Shown one piece after another: positions 8,040 to 16,203 of a stretch of 35,025 bases of DNA (position 1 is the stretch's first letter; every line of letters starts with the position of its first letter). This stretch comes from JBNLBT01 sp050303435. GTDB lineage: Bacteria; Pseudomonadota; Gammaproteobacteria; Xanthomonadales; Marinicellaceae. The notes under the pieces are model-generated. The model was not told the DNA's origin, ran no database searches, and saw nothing but the letters and a program-made list of their open reading frames with translations. The translations under genes and the position numbers were made by a program. Where the stretch lies: the NCBI GenBank assembly GCA_050303435.1, contig JBNLBT010000025.1, positions 1 to 35,025 on the forward strand, given 5' to 3'.

Positions 8040-8664
8040 CGCCACCCGCGCCGAGCAGGCCGAACTGCACCGCATCGGTGTCATTCAAAAAGCCGTTCAG
8101 GGCGAGATTGATTTGGCCACCTACGTGGCGTTTCTGAGTGAGGCCTACCACCACGTCAAGCACACCGTGCCGCTGTTGATGCTGACCGGCGCGCGGCTGC
8201 CGGAAGAGCTGGAATGGCTGCGTGAGAACATGGCCGAGTACATTGAAGAAGAACTGGGCCACCAGCGCTGGATTCTCAACGACATCCGCAACGCCGGCGG
8301 CGATGCCGACGCGGTGGCCGCGGGCGAACCGGGTTTTGACACCGAATTGATGGTGGCCTACGCCTACGACAGCGTGACGCGCGTTTCACCGCTGTGTTTT
8401 CTCGGCATGGTGCACGTGCTGGAAGGCACCAGCGTGCAACTGGCCACGCGCGCAGCCAAGGCCATTCGCGAAAAACTGGGGCTGCCCAACAAAGCCTTTT
8501 CCTATCTGATTTCGCACGGCGATCTGGATCAGGACCACGTGGGGTTCTTTGAGCAACTGGTGAACCGCCTCAACCCCGCGCAGCTGGACATTGTGATCAC
8601 ATCCTGCAAACGTTTTTACCGGCTGTACGGCAACATTTTCCGGGCCCTGGAGGTGCGCGCATGA
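7996..8664 (+). CDS. Haem-oxygenase-like diiron oxidase (HDO; TenA/PqqC-like, 'iron-containing redox enzyme')
   Basis: 222-residue all-helical protein of the haem-oxygenase-like superfamily. It carries a complete non-haem iron ligand pattern: E86-x2-H89 (EELGHQ), E143 (VLEGTS), and H174-x3-D178-x2-H181 (SHGDLDQDH). The same layout occurs in HDO enzymes such as UndA (fatty acid decarboxylase) and the SznF oxygenase domain, so an O2-activating diiron oxidase is more likely than thiaminase or haem oxygenase. I place the start at ATG 7996 (TTGAGG upstream) rather than an in-frame codon 12 nt earlier. The gene overlaps the ligase upstream by 44 nt and the SDR downstream by 4 nt. The substrate is probably the acyl product of the flanking enzymes (inference). 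Confidence 0.87.
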   Translation: MQTQTKATPFERLCDATRAEQAELHRIGVIQKAVQGEIDLATYVAFLSEAYHHVKHTVPLLMLTGARLPEELEWLRENMAEYIEEELGHQRWILNDIRNAGGDADAVAAGEPGFDTELMVAYAYDSVTRVSPLCFLGMVHVLEGTSVQLATRAAKAIREKLGLPNKAFSYLISHGDLDQDHVGFFEQLVNRLNPAQLDIVITSCKRFYRLYGNIFRALEVRA

Positions 8665-9470
8665 ACTGGCACAACTGCACTGCCATCATCACCGGCGCCT
8701 ACGGCGGCCTGGGCAAGGCCCTGAGCTTAGAACTGTCGTCGCGCGGCTGCGCGCTGATATTGGTGGGCCGCGACGCGGAGAAACTCCAGGCCATGGTTGA
8801 TTGGCTGCCCGGGCAGGCACTGTGGCTGGACGGCGACGTCAGCGACCCGGCGCTGGGGCCACGCCTGTTGTCGCTGGTGCAACAGAACAACAACCGCACA
8901 CACGTGCTGATCAACAACGCGGCGGTCAGCGCCAGCGGTTTTCTGCCGCACCTGCCGGCCGAACGCCTGCAACAGCTGATGCAGGTCAATCTGCTGGCGC
9001 CGATGCTGCTGACCCAGGCGTTGTTGCCGTGGCTGAAAAGCGCCGCACGCGGACGCGTGATCAACATCGGTTCAACCTTTGGCGCGATTGGCTATCCTGG
9101 ATTCAGCGCCTACTGCGCCAGCAAATTTGGCCTGCGCGGTTTCACCCAGGCACTCAACCGTGAATTGACCGGCACTGCGGTGCGCGCCGCTTACCTGGCA
9201 CCGCGCGCCATGCAGACGGCCATCAACAGCGACGCGGTCACGCGCATGAACAGCCGCCTGGGCAATACCATGGACCGCCCCGAAGACATCGCACCGCGGG
9301 TGATCAAGGCGATCGAAAAAGACCGCCGCGAGGTGTTTTTCGGCTGGCCGGAAAAACTCTTTTGCAAGGTCAATGCCTTGCTGCCCGGCGCGGTGGACAA
9401 GGCGATCGGCAAAGACCACGCGGTGATTCATCAACAACTGCACCCGGACGCTGAAGCCAAGACTGGCTGA
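8661..9470 (+). CDS. Short-chain dehydrogenase/reductase (SDR)
   Basis: 269-residue classical SDR. Nucleotide-binding TGAYGGLG is at 11-18, NNAA at 85-88, and the catalytic tetrad is complete: N110, S138, Y151, K155. It should be an NAD(P)H-dependent oxidoreductase acting on a carbonyl or alcohol. The C-terminal part (FFGWPEKLFCKVNALLPGAVDKAI) resembles the membrane-associated tail of acyl-modifying SDRs, hinting at a lipid-like substrate. The ATG overlaps the HDO stop by 4 nt (ATGA), so it belongs to the same transcript and probably the same pathway. Confidence 0.9.
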   Translation: MNWHNCTAIITGAYGGLGKALSLELSSRGCALILVGRDAEKLQAMVDWLPGQALWLDGDVSDPALGPRLLSLVQQNNNRTHVLINNAAVSASGFLPHLPAERLQQLMQVNLLAPMLLTQALLPWLKSAARGRVINIGSTFGAIGYPGFSAYCASKFGLRGFTQALNRELTGTAVRAAYLAPRAMQTAINSDAVTRMNSRLGNTMDRPEDIAPRVIKAIEKDRREVFFGWPEKLFCKVNALLPGAVDKAIGKDHAVIHQQLHPDAEAKTG

Positions 9471-9516
9471 ACGGCGTGCAGACCCATTCGAACAACACAA
9501 CACAATAGGTGAAAAC

Positions 9517-10155
9517 ATGAAATTTAAAACCACACTGATCGCCGGCCTTGTGGCCTGTTTCGGCGCACAGGCCGAGCTGTTGCAACCGGTGCAGGATATT
9601 CAGAAGCGCTGGGCCGTGGCCAATTACCAGACCAACGAAGACGCCCGCGAGGACGCGTTTGAAAAACTCGCCGCCGATGCCACGCGCGTGCGGGAAGCCA
9701 ACCCGGGCCAGGCGGAAAGCTGGATCTGGGAGGGCATCGTGTATTCAACCTACGCCGGCGTGAAAGGCGGCCTGGGGGCCATCAAACTGGCCAAACATGC
9801 AAAAAAGGCGTATGAAGAAGCGCTTAAAATTGATCCGGCCGCGTTGAACGGTTCGGCGTACACCAGCCTGGGTGTGCTGTACTATAAAGTGCCGGGTTGG
9901 CCGCTGGGCTTTGGCAGCGACAAAAAAGCCAATGAACTGTTGCTCAAAGGATTGGAGTACAACCCCGATGGCATCGACTCAAACTTTTTCTACGGTGAAT
10001 TCCTGTACGATGAAGAAGGCGAATACGCGCAGGCTCGAGTGGCCTTGATGAAAGCGGCCCAGGCCGCCCCGCGTCCGGGCCGTGAAGTGGCCGATGCCGG
10101 CCGTCAGGCAGAAATACAGCGCGCACTGGCTGAAGTCAACGACGAACTGGATTGA
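9517..10155 (+). CDS. Exported TPR-like protein, end of the HDO operon
   Basis: 212 residues. A signal peptide is clear (1-19, MKFKTTLIAGLVACFGAQA), so the protein is periplasmic. The rest is helical with tetratricopeptide-like spacing (AKHAKKAYEEALKIDPAALNGSAYTSLGVLYY; ANELLLKGLEYNPDGIDSNFFYGEFLYDEEGEYAQARVALMKAAQ), similar to the TatT/TPR type of periplasmic scaffold. AGGTGA precedes the ATG. It lies 46 bp after the SDR with no terminator between, so it is probably co-transcribed. Role unknown; it could bind the product or a partner of the operon's pathway. Confidence 0.78.
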   Translation: MKFKTTLIAGLVACFGAQAELLQPVQDIQKRWAVANYQTNEDAREDAFEKLAADATRVREANPGQAESWIWEGIVYSTYAGVKGGLGAIKLAKHAKKAYEEALKIDPAALNGSAYTSLGVLYYKVPGWPLGFGSDKKANELLLKGLEYNPDGIDSNFFYGEFLYDEEGEYAQARVALMKAAQAAPRPGREVADAGRQAEIQRALAEVNDELD

Positions 10156-10259
10156 AGGCGCGGCGCTCAACGGGCGTGTATTTCCTGTTTTTTTTCATCT
10201 GCGTGCGGCCCGCAAAGGGGTACAATGTCGGCTTTGATTAAAACCGGGGCATTGACATC

Positions 10260-11579
10260 ATGAACATCGGCATTGTGGGCAGCGGTTACGTCGGTCTGGT
10301 GACCGCGGCGTGTCTGGCTGAAGTCGGCAACCGGGTGACCTGTCAGGACGTCGACGCCGACAAGGTGGCGCGCCTGCAACAAGGCCAGGTGCCGATTTTT
10401 GAACCGGGTCTGGGGCGCATGCTGCGCCGCAACGCCGAGGCCGGACGCATTGCTTTCACCACCGACCTGGGCGCGCTGGTGAATCACGTGGATGTGCTGT
10501 TCATCGCTGTGGGCACGCCGCCCGACGAAGACGGTTCCGCCGATCTGAGCCATGTGCTGGCGGTCGCCGACAACATCGGCCAGCGACTTGAACGCTACAC
10601 CCTGGTGGTGAACAAATCCACCGTGCCGGTGGGCACCGGACTGCGCGTGCGTGAATACATCCAGCGCGGTCTGGATGCGCGCAATCTTGAGTGCGAATTT
10701 GACGTGGCCTCGAATCCGGAGTTTCTCAAGGAAGGCGCCGCCATTCAGGATTTCATGTACCCCGACCGGGTGGTCATCGGCACGGAATCGGAGCGCGCCA
10801 CGCGCCTGCTGAAAGAAATTTATACGCCGTTCAACCGCACCCGCGACAAAGTGCATGTGATGGACATCGCCTCCAGCGAATTGACCAAATACGCATCCAA
10901 CGCAATTCTGGCCACCAAAATTTCACTGATCAACGAAATCGCCAACATCGCCGACCGCGTGGGCGCCAACATCGAACAGGTGCGTCAGGCGATGGGCGCC
11001 GATCCGCGCATTGGCTACCATTTCATCTACCCCGGTGTCGGCTACGGCGGTTCCTGTTTTCCCAAAGACGTCAAGGCGCTGGCGCAGATGGCCGACGCGC
11101 TGGCCTACGACGCGCAACTGCTGAAAGCGGTGGAATCGGTGAACAACCGCCAGAAGCAGGTGCTGTATGAAAAGATGCGCGCCCACCTCGGCGATCTGCG
11201 CGGTCTGCGCATTGCGGTGTGGGGGCTGACCTTTAAACCCAACACCGACGACATCCGCGAAGCCCCGGCGCTGGCGATGATTGAGCGGCTGCTGGCCGAC
11301 GGCGCGGTGGTGCAGGCCTACGATCCGAAAGGCATTGAACACACCCGCGCGCAGCTGGGAGAACGGCCCAATCTGCACTTCGCCACCAGCGCCGAAGACG
11401 CCGCACAGGACGCCGACGCGCTGGCGCTGTTGACCGAATGGAAAGAGTTCTGGTCGATTGATTTTGCGCAGCTGAAAGCCCGCATGCGCGGCGCGGCGCT
11501 GTTCGACGGCCGCAACATCTGGAACCCCGAACGCGTTCGTCAGGCCGGCTTCCACTACAGCGGCATCGGCTTGCGTTGA
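10260..11579 (+). CDS. ugd: UDP-glucose 6-dehydrogenase
   Basis: 439 residues. It oxidises UDP-glucose to UDP-glucuronate with two NAD+, in the cytoplasm. The N-terminal Rossmann fold begins NIGIVGSGYVGLVTAACLAE. The conserved SNPEFLKEGAAIQDFMYPDRVVIG is present. The catalytic thiol is Cys266 in GYGGSCFPKDVKAL, and the C-terminal UDP-binding domain has WGLTFKPNTDDIREAPA. Length is normal. UDP-glucuronate feeds surface polysaccharides or lipid A sugars; a lipid A glycosyltransferase operon follows, and galU, which makes its substrate, is at 30758-31624. A TACAAT hexamer at 10221-10226 may be the -10, without a good -35. Confidence 0.96.
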   Translation: MNIGIVGSGYVGLVTAACLAEVGNRVTCQDVDADKVARLQQGQVPIFEPGLGRMLRRNAEAGRIAFTTDLGALVNHVDVLFIAVGTPPDEDGSADLSHVLAVADNIGQRLERYTLVVNKSTVPVGTGLRVREYIQRGLDARNLECEFDVASNPEFLKEGAAIQDFMYPDRVVIGTESERATRLLKEIYTPFNRTRDKVHVMDIASSELTKYASNAILATKISLINEIANIADRVGANIEQVRQAMGADPRIGYHFIYPGVGYGGSCFPKDVKALAQMADALAYDAQLLKAVESVNNRQKQVLYEKMRAHLGDLRGLRIAVWGLTFKPNTDDIREAPALAMIERLLADGAVVQAYDPKGIEHTRAQLGERPNLHFATSAEDAAQDADALALLTEWKEFWSIDFAQLKARMRGAALFDGRNIWNPERVRQAGFHYSGIGLR

Positions 11580-11605
11580 TGCACGGTGTGGCGATGAAAA
11601 TTCTT

Positions 11606-11614
11606 TGCTATAAT
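11606..11614 (+). promoter_or_regulatory. Extended -10 promoter TGCTATAAT upstream of the GT2/LAB_N/GT39 operon
   Basis: TGn followed by the exact consensus TATAAT; extended -10 elements can work without a good -35, and none is visible. Transcription would start near 11621, giving a leader of about 23 nt. Confidence 0.6.
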
Positions 11615-11643
11615 ACGCGCCACTTGAATTTCAGCATGCACAC

Positions 11644-12378
11644 GTGCCCGTGAATACGCCTCAACTGTCTGTCGTCGTCCCGGTTTATAACGAACGGGAA
11701 AACATCCGTCCGCTGGTGACGGAAATTGACGCCGCGCTGTCGCCGGACATCGCGCATGAAATCATCTACGTCAACGACGGCAGCAGCGACGGCACGCTGG
11801 ATGAATTGCTGTCCTTGCGCACTGATTTCCCAGCACTGCGGGTGCTGTCGCACGCACACAGCTGCGGTCAGAGCACGGCCGTGCGCAGTGGCATCAAAGC
11901 CGCGCGCGGCGCCTGGATCGCCACCCTCGATGGCGATGGTCAAAACGACCCGGCGGACATCCCCGCCATGCTGGCGCTGGCGCTGGATGAGGGCAACGAA
12001 TTCAGCCTGATTGCCGGTTGGCGGCATCAGCGCAAAGACACCTGGTTTGTGCGCCTGATGTCCAAAATCGCCAACGGCGTGCGGCGACGCATTCTCAAGG
12101 ACAACACCCCGGACACCGGCTGCGGATTGAAAGTGTTCCGGCGCGACGTGTTTCTGGAACTGCCGTATTTCAATCACATGCACCGCTATCTGCCGGCGCT
12201 GTTTCACCGCGCGGGGCACAGCACCCACTCGCATCCGGTGAATCACCGCAACCGTGAACACGGGCAGAGCAAATACGGCCTCAACAACCGCCTTTGGGTT
12301 GGCATCGTCGATCTGTTTGGCGTGGGCTGGCTGCAGCGGCGCGCCAAACTGCCGCAAATCAAGGAGCACGGTGAATGA
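11644..12378 (+). CDS. Family 2 glycosyltransferase (dolichyl/undecaprenyl-phosphate sugar transferase type)
   Basis: 244 residues. GT-A fold with LSVVVPVYNERENI near the N-terminus, VNDGSSDGT (43-51), and the metal/nucleotide motif LDGDGQNDP (about 95-103). It resembles DPM1/ArnC-like enzymes that load a sugar from a nucleotide donor onto a polyprenyl phosphate at the inner face of the inner membrane; no C-terminal membrane helices are present, unlike ArnC. Start is GTG 11644 or GTG 11650; neither has a clear Shine-Dalgarno. It is first of a three-gene operon with overlapping frames, ending in an ArnT-like transferase that would use the lipid-linked sugar. Confidence 0.87.
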   Translation: MPVNTPQLSVVVPVYNERENIRPLVTEIDAALSPDIAHEIIYVNDGSSDGTLDELLSLRTDFPALRVLSHAHSCGQSTAVRSGIKAARGAWIATLDGDGQNDPADIPAMLALALDEGNEFSLIAGWRHQRKDTWFVRLMSKIANGVRRRILKDNTPDTGCGLKVFRRDVFLELPYFNHMHRYLPALFHRAGHSTHSHPVNHRNREHGQSKYGLNNRLWVGIVDLFGVGWLQRRAKLPQIKEHGE

Positions 12379-12662
12379 GCACGCAGGAAAAAATCTGGTT
12401 GGCGATCGGCTTCACCGGTCAGCTGATGTTCTCAGCGCGGTTTTTTATTCAATGGCTGGCTTCGGAAAAACAACGCAAAAGCGTGGTGCCCATCGCCTTC
12501 TGGTATCTCTCCATTGCCGGCAGCAGCATTTTGCTGGCCTACGTGATCTACCGCCGCGATCCGGTGCTGATCCTGGGGCAATCCATGGGTCTGATGATTT
12601 ATCTGCGCAACATCTGGTTCATCCGCAGCGAGCAGCAATCCAACGATGACAAACCCGAGTGA
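12375..12662 (+). CDS. Lipid-A-disaccharide synthase N-terminal-like (LAB_N) small membrane protein
   Basis: 95 residues with three hydrophobic segments. It carries the LAB_N hallmark sequence: GFTGQLMFSARFFIQW, SEKQRKSVVPIAFW, LLAYVIYRRDPVLILGQS. The domain occurs fused to LpxB in some bacteria or alone beside GT2 and ArnT-like genes, as here. Function is not established; flipping or presenting the polyprenyl-phosphate sugar is plausible. The ATG overlaps the GT2 stop by 4 nt (ATGA), and the 3' end overlaps the next gene by 17 nt. Confidence 0.9.
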   Translation: MSTQEKIWLAIGFTGQLMFSARFFIQWLASEKQRKSVVPIAFWYLSIAGSSILLAYVIYRRDPVLILGQSMGLMIYLRNIWFIRSEQQSNDDKPE

Positions 12663-14352
12663 TTCGGCGCTGGACTGGCAGCGCCTGTGGTATTACACCC
12701 TGGGCGCCGCGGCGCTGTTGATTCTGGCCGGTGTGGGGCTGCGCGACCCGTGGCCCGCCGATGAACCGCGTTTTGCCCTGATCGCCCGCGACATGGTGGA
12801 AACCGGGCAATGGTTCTTCCCGTTTCGTGGCGGCGAAATATACCCAGACAAACCGCCGGTGATGATGTGGCTGATGGCCATCTTCTATGCCATCACCGGC
12901 CATCTGAAAGTGTCTTTTCTGTTGCCTTCGGCGCTGCTGTCCATCGGCACCGTGGTGCTGACCTATCTGTGCGGCAAAATGCTGTGGGACCGGCGCACCG
13001 GCGTGATTGCCGTGTGGCTGCTGCTGGCCACGGCGCAATTCATGCTCAAGTCAAAGTCCGCGCAACTGGACGCCGGTGTCACGTTTTTTATCACCCTGGC
13101 CTGCTACGGCCTGCTGCGCCACCTGATCATCGGACCGCACTGGCGCTGGTATGCATTGGCCTGGTTCAGCATGGGCCTGGGCGTGATCACCAAGGGCGTG
13201 GGATTCCTGCCCGCGCTGATGCTGTTGAACCTGATCTGGCTGCGCCCGGACTGGTTGAAACAACAGGCCTCGGTGCAGTGGCTGCGCTGGCTGTCCGGTC
13301 CGCTGTTCATGCTGCTGGCCATCGGCCTGTGGCTGCTGCCGATGCTGTGGCTGGTGGCGCACAGCGGCGACGCCGATTTGATCGCCTACCGCGACAACAT
13401 CCTGTTGCGTCAGACGGTGGAACGCTACGCCAACGCCTGGGGCCACATCCAGCCGTTCTGGTATTATCTGCTTGAAGCGCTGCCGTTCTGGTGGATGCCG
13501 ACGTCCTGGCTGGCGCTGTGGTGCGTGCCGCACTGGCGGCGGGCTTTTCAGGCGCGCGATGCGCGCGTGGTCTATCCCCTGGTGTGGATTGCACTGGTGC
13601 TGCTGTTTTTTTCCCTCTCCTCGGGCAAACGCGCGGTGTATTTGTTGCCGGCCACACCGATGCTGGCCCTGACGCTGGCGCCGTACGCCTCACAATTGCT
13701 GCAACGCCGCGGCCTCAATGGGCTGCTGTTGGTGTCCCTGGGCTTGCTCGGCGCGCTGTTGTTGAGCGCGGGCATTGCGGGGCTGGCCGGCGTGACCAAA
13801 CTGGCAGAACTGACTGAGAAATACGGCGTCAATCCATGGACCTGGTTCACCGCCCTGGGCCTGGTCGCCGCGCTGACACTGTGGCTCAACCGGCGCGTGG
13901 CCTGGCGCGCCTGGGCCTGGTTTTTTCCGGCCTTGTGGCTGAGCTTCAGCTTTTGGGGATATCCACTGCTGGACCGCGCGCGCTCCACCGAACCGATGAT
14001 GGCCGCGCTGCAAAAAGTGCTGCCAGCGGACGCCACTCTGGCGCTGGTGGATTTTCGTGAGAAACTGCTGCTGCACACGCCCTGGCCAACCTGGCATTTT
14101 GGCTACCACACCCCCAATGAATGGCAATGGCCGGCCGCTGCACAGTGGCTGAATGCCGGCAGCAAACGCTACGTGCTGGTCAACTCCGACGCCATGGACA
14201 CGCCCTGCTTCAATGCGCAGGATCAAATCGACTACCACCCCGTGCACCAGCGTGAATGGCTGCTGTTCGAACGCGCAGAAGACTGCGGGGCGCCGGACCC
14301 GCAGCGACCGGTGCGCATGTACAGCCGCAAAGCCGGCAGCGGCCACCATTGA
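12646..14352 (+). CDS. ArnT-like family 39 glycosyltransferase (lipid A/cell-surface sugar transferase)
   Basis: 568-residue polytopic inner-membrane protein with about 11-12 hydrophobic helices. GT-C/PMT signature: DEPRFALIARDM (39-50) with the catalytic Asp, and YPDKPPVMMW with a conserved KPP (69-71). A soluble periplasmic C-terminal domain begins near residue 455. ArnT and FlmK transfer aminoarabinose or galactosamine from undecaprenyl phosphate to lipid A; this operon is analogous, but the arn sugar-synthesis genes are not nearby, so the sugar is unknown. Start ATG 12646 overlaps the LAB_N gene. Confidence 0.88.
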   Translation: MTNPSDSALDWQRLWYYTLGAAALLILAGVGLRDPWPADEPRFALIARDMVETGQWFFPFRGGEIYPDKPPVMMWLMAIFYAITGHLKVSFLLPSALLSIGTVVLTYLCGKMLWDRRTGVIAVWLLLATAQFMLKSKSAQLDAGVTFFITLACYGLLRHLIIGPHWRWYALAWFSMGLGVITKGVGFLPALMLLNLIWLRPDWLKQQASVQWLRWLSGPLFMLLAIGLWLLPMLWLVAHSGDADLIAYRDNILLRQTVERYANAWGHIQPFWYYLLEALPFWWMPTSWLALWCVPHWRRAFQARDARVVYPLVWIALVLLFFSLSSGKRAVYLLPATPMLALTLAPYASQLLQRRGLNGLLLVSLGLLGALLLSAGIAGLAGVTKLAELTEKYGVNPWTWFTALGLVAALTLWLNRRVAWRAWAWFFPALWLSFSFWGYPLLDRARSTEPMMAALQKVLPADATLALVDFREKLLLHTPWPTWHFGYHTPNEWQWPAAAQWLNAGSKRYVLVNSDAMDTPCFNAQDQIDYHPVHQREWLLFERAEDCGAPDPQRPVRMYSRKAGSGHH

Positions 14353-14553
14353 ATTGAATCCAAGCCGTGAACGGTGGCCTCTGGCTGCGCCTGCGTGCAA
14401 TGGGCATCTTTGAAGCCATTCGAACCGCACATCACACACCCGCACGTCCCTTGCACCGCTGACCCGGTGAGCGAACACATCTGCAACCCGGCTTAGCTGA
14501 TCAGGTTTTCATCGCCGCGGCGACGCCGTCATGCACTATTCACAACGGAACGA
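14353..14553. other. Intergenic region, no gene recognised
   Basis: About 200 bp between the GT39 stop and the TetR promoter. No convincing open frame, RNA or U-tailed hairpin was found; only a short CGCCGCGGCG self-complement near 14515. Confidence 0.5.
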
Positions 14554-14582
14554 TTGACCGACCGGTCAGTCAGTTCTATAAT
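14554..14582 (+). promoter_or_regulatory. Sigma-70 promoter of the tetR-efflux operon with embedded operator
   Basis: TTGACC (14554-14559), 17-bp spacer, TATAAT (14577-14582); ATG follows at 14591. The spacer holds TGACCGACCGGTCAGTCA (14555-14572), an 18-bp palindrome with one symmetric mismatch pair, the size and placement of a TetR-family operator. Autorepression by the adjacent TetR protein is the natural reading. Transcription start near 14589 would leave almost no leader. Confidence 0.85.
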
Positions 14583-14590
14583 GACGCCCC

Positions 14591-15163
14591 ATGAACGCTC
14601 GAGACAACATCCTTAAAACCGCACTGAATCTGTTTGCCGAACACGGCTTTTCCCATGTGTCCATCAATCAGATCGCGCAACAGGCGGGGGTCACCAAGTC
14701 CCTGATTTTTCATCACTTTGACAACAAGGCAAGCCTGTGGGATTCGGTGAAAAGTGCCATCTTTGAGGCCTTTGCGCACCAGCAAATGCAGTTGTTTGAA
14801 GACATCAAGGACCCGGTTGAACTGATTGAACAGTCCATGCGCAGCTATTTCAGCTTCATTCGCGACAACCGCCAGATTGCGCGGATTTTTTCCTGGGCGC
14901 ATCTGGAGGGCGACCCCAGCTGCGGTGAAATGGACCAGCCGTTGATCCAGCGCGCGGTGGAGCTGATTGCCCAGGCCCAGGACGCCGGCGGCTTGCGTGC
15001 AGGCTTCGATCCGGTCACGCTGGTGATCACGTTCACTTCCTGCATTGAACAATATTTTATGGCGCAATGCCATTACGACAAATGGTCACAGGACCTGTAC
15101 ACGCAACACAATTTGTTTCTCGACAACCTGATCGACATCGTTATTCGGGGCATCAAACCATGA
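14591..15163 (+). CDS. TetR-family transcriptional repressor of the adjacent RND efflux operon
   Basis: 190 residues. N-terminal helix-turn-helix (about 5-50): ILKTALNLFAEHGFSHVSINQIAQQAGVTKSLIFHHFDNKASLW, with the characteristic HHF-x-NK. The C-terminal ligand-binding domain is diverse, as usual. It is followed by a membrane-fusion protein gene whose ATG overlaps its stop by 4 nt, so regulator and pump are one transcript. The palindrome inside its own promoter is the likely operator, released when an effluxed compound binds. The inducer is not predictable. Confidence 0.92.
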   Translation: MNARDNILKTALNLFAEHGFSHVSINQIAQQAGVTKSLIFHHFDNKASLWDSVKSAIFEAFAHQQMQLFEDIKDPVELIEQSMRSYFSFIRDNRQIARIFSWAHLEGDPSCGEMDQPLIQRAVELIAQAQDAGGLRAGFDPVTLVITFTSCIEQYFMAQCHYDKWSQDLYTQHNLFLDNLIDIVIRGIKP

Positions 15164-16203
15164 ACAGACACATCCCCCTTCTCGCCGCCGTGGCACTGAT
15201 CGGTGCCTGCAGCCAGCAACCGCCCGCGCATGAAACCGTGCCGATGCGCATGGAAACCCTGCAGGTGGCGCCACAAGCGGTCAGCCGCAGCCACCGCCTG
15301 CCGGCGTTCACCCGCGCCACCGAACAGGCCATGCTGAGCTTTCAGGTGGACGGCCGCATCGACAGCACATTGGTGTTGCTGGGCGATGTGGTCAAAGCCG
15401 GCGACGTGTTGATGACGCTGCACAACCCGTCTCTGGACCCGGCCATGCAACAACTGAGCGCGGAGATCGAAGCGGTGAATGCGCGCATCCAACAGGCCAC
15501 GCGCGAACAGCGCCGCATCCGTGAATTGAAAACCAGCGACGCGGTCAGCCAGAATCAACTGGACGCCATCGGCGCGCAGTTGCAGGAACTCGAAGCGTCC
15601 AAAGCGGCCTTGAATGCGCGCCTGCGCAACGCACGGGCCTTGAACGATGAAAGCCTGTTGCGCGCACCGTTTGCCGGGACCGTGGGCGCCCTGATGAAAG
15701 AATCCGGTGAATACGTGGCCCCCGGCACCCCGGTGCTGCACCTGGGCGGCACCGATCGACTGGAAACCCAGTTTGCGCTGCCGGCCGCATTGGCCAATGC
15801 CCTGCACACCGGCGACCGCATTGAAGCCGATTACGGCGAGTACACGCTGCCACTGAGCATCACCGAAATCAGTCTGGCGGCGGACCCGCAATCGCAGTTG
15901 TTCAATCTCACCGCCGATGTGCCCATGCGCCATGACATCAAATCCGGCGAGCGCCTGTTGTTGACGTTGCAGGAACCGCTGGGCCGGGCCTATCGCTTGC
16001 CCGCGGCCGCCGTGGTCGACGACGGCGTAAACAAACCCTACGTGTTTCACCTGCGCGATGGGGTGGTGCACAAGGCCGGCATTGAACCGCTGGCACTGGA
16101 CGACGAGTACCTCATCGCGCAGGTGCCCGGCCTTGAATCCATGAACCTGATCGTCAGCGGTCAGAACCGCCTGTTTGACGGGCAGCGCATCGCAGCGCCA
16201 TGA
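15160..16203 (+). CDS. RND efflux periplasmic adaptor (membrane-fusion) lipoprotein
   Basis: 347 residues. Lipoprotein signal peptide with lipobox LIGAC, Cys17 lipidated. Biotinyl-lipoyl-like halves flank a coiled-coil hairpin: AMLSFQVDGRIDSTLVLLGDVVKAGDVLMTL, the alpha-hairpin about 95-160 (IEAVNARIQQATREQRRIRELK), then LLRAPFAGTVGALMKESGEYVAPGTPVLHL. A beta-barrel and a membrane-proximal domain follow. It would link the RND permease to an outer-membrane TolC-like channel, which is not encoded here. ATG 15160 was chosen because it gives the lipobox and a 4-nt overlap with tetR; the frame is open further upstream. Confidence 0.92.
   Translation: MNRHIPLLAAVALIGACSQQPPAHETVPMRMETLQVAPQAVSRSHRLPAFTRATEQAMLSFQVDGRIDSTLVLLGDVVKAGDVLMTLHNPSLDPAMQQLSAEIEAVNARIQQATREQRRIRELKTSDAVSQNQLDAIGAQLQELEASKAALNARLRNARALNDESLLRAPFAGTVGALMKESGEYVAPGTPVLHLGGTDRLETQFALPAALANALHTGDRIEADYGEYTLPLSITEISLAADPQSQLFNLTADVPMRHDIKSGERLLLTLQEPLGRAYRLPAAAVVDDGVNKPYVFHLRDGVVHKAGIEPLALDDEYLIAQVPGLESMNLIVSGQNRLFDGQRIAAP

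Noticed and set aside
10156..10200. Terminator after the TPR-like gene at the T8 run
   Set aside because: The T run has no convincing stem before it.
15073..16071. 332-codon antisense open frame over the adaptor lipoprotein gene
   Set aside because: Shadow of the adaptor gene, which has a lipobox and fits the operon.
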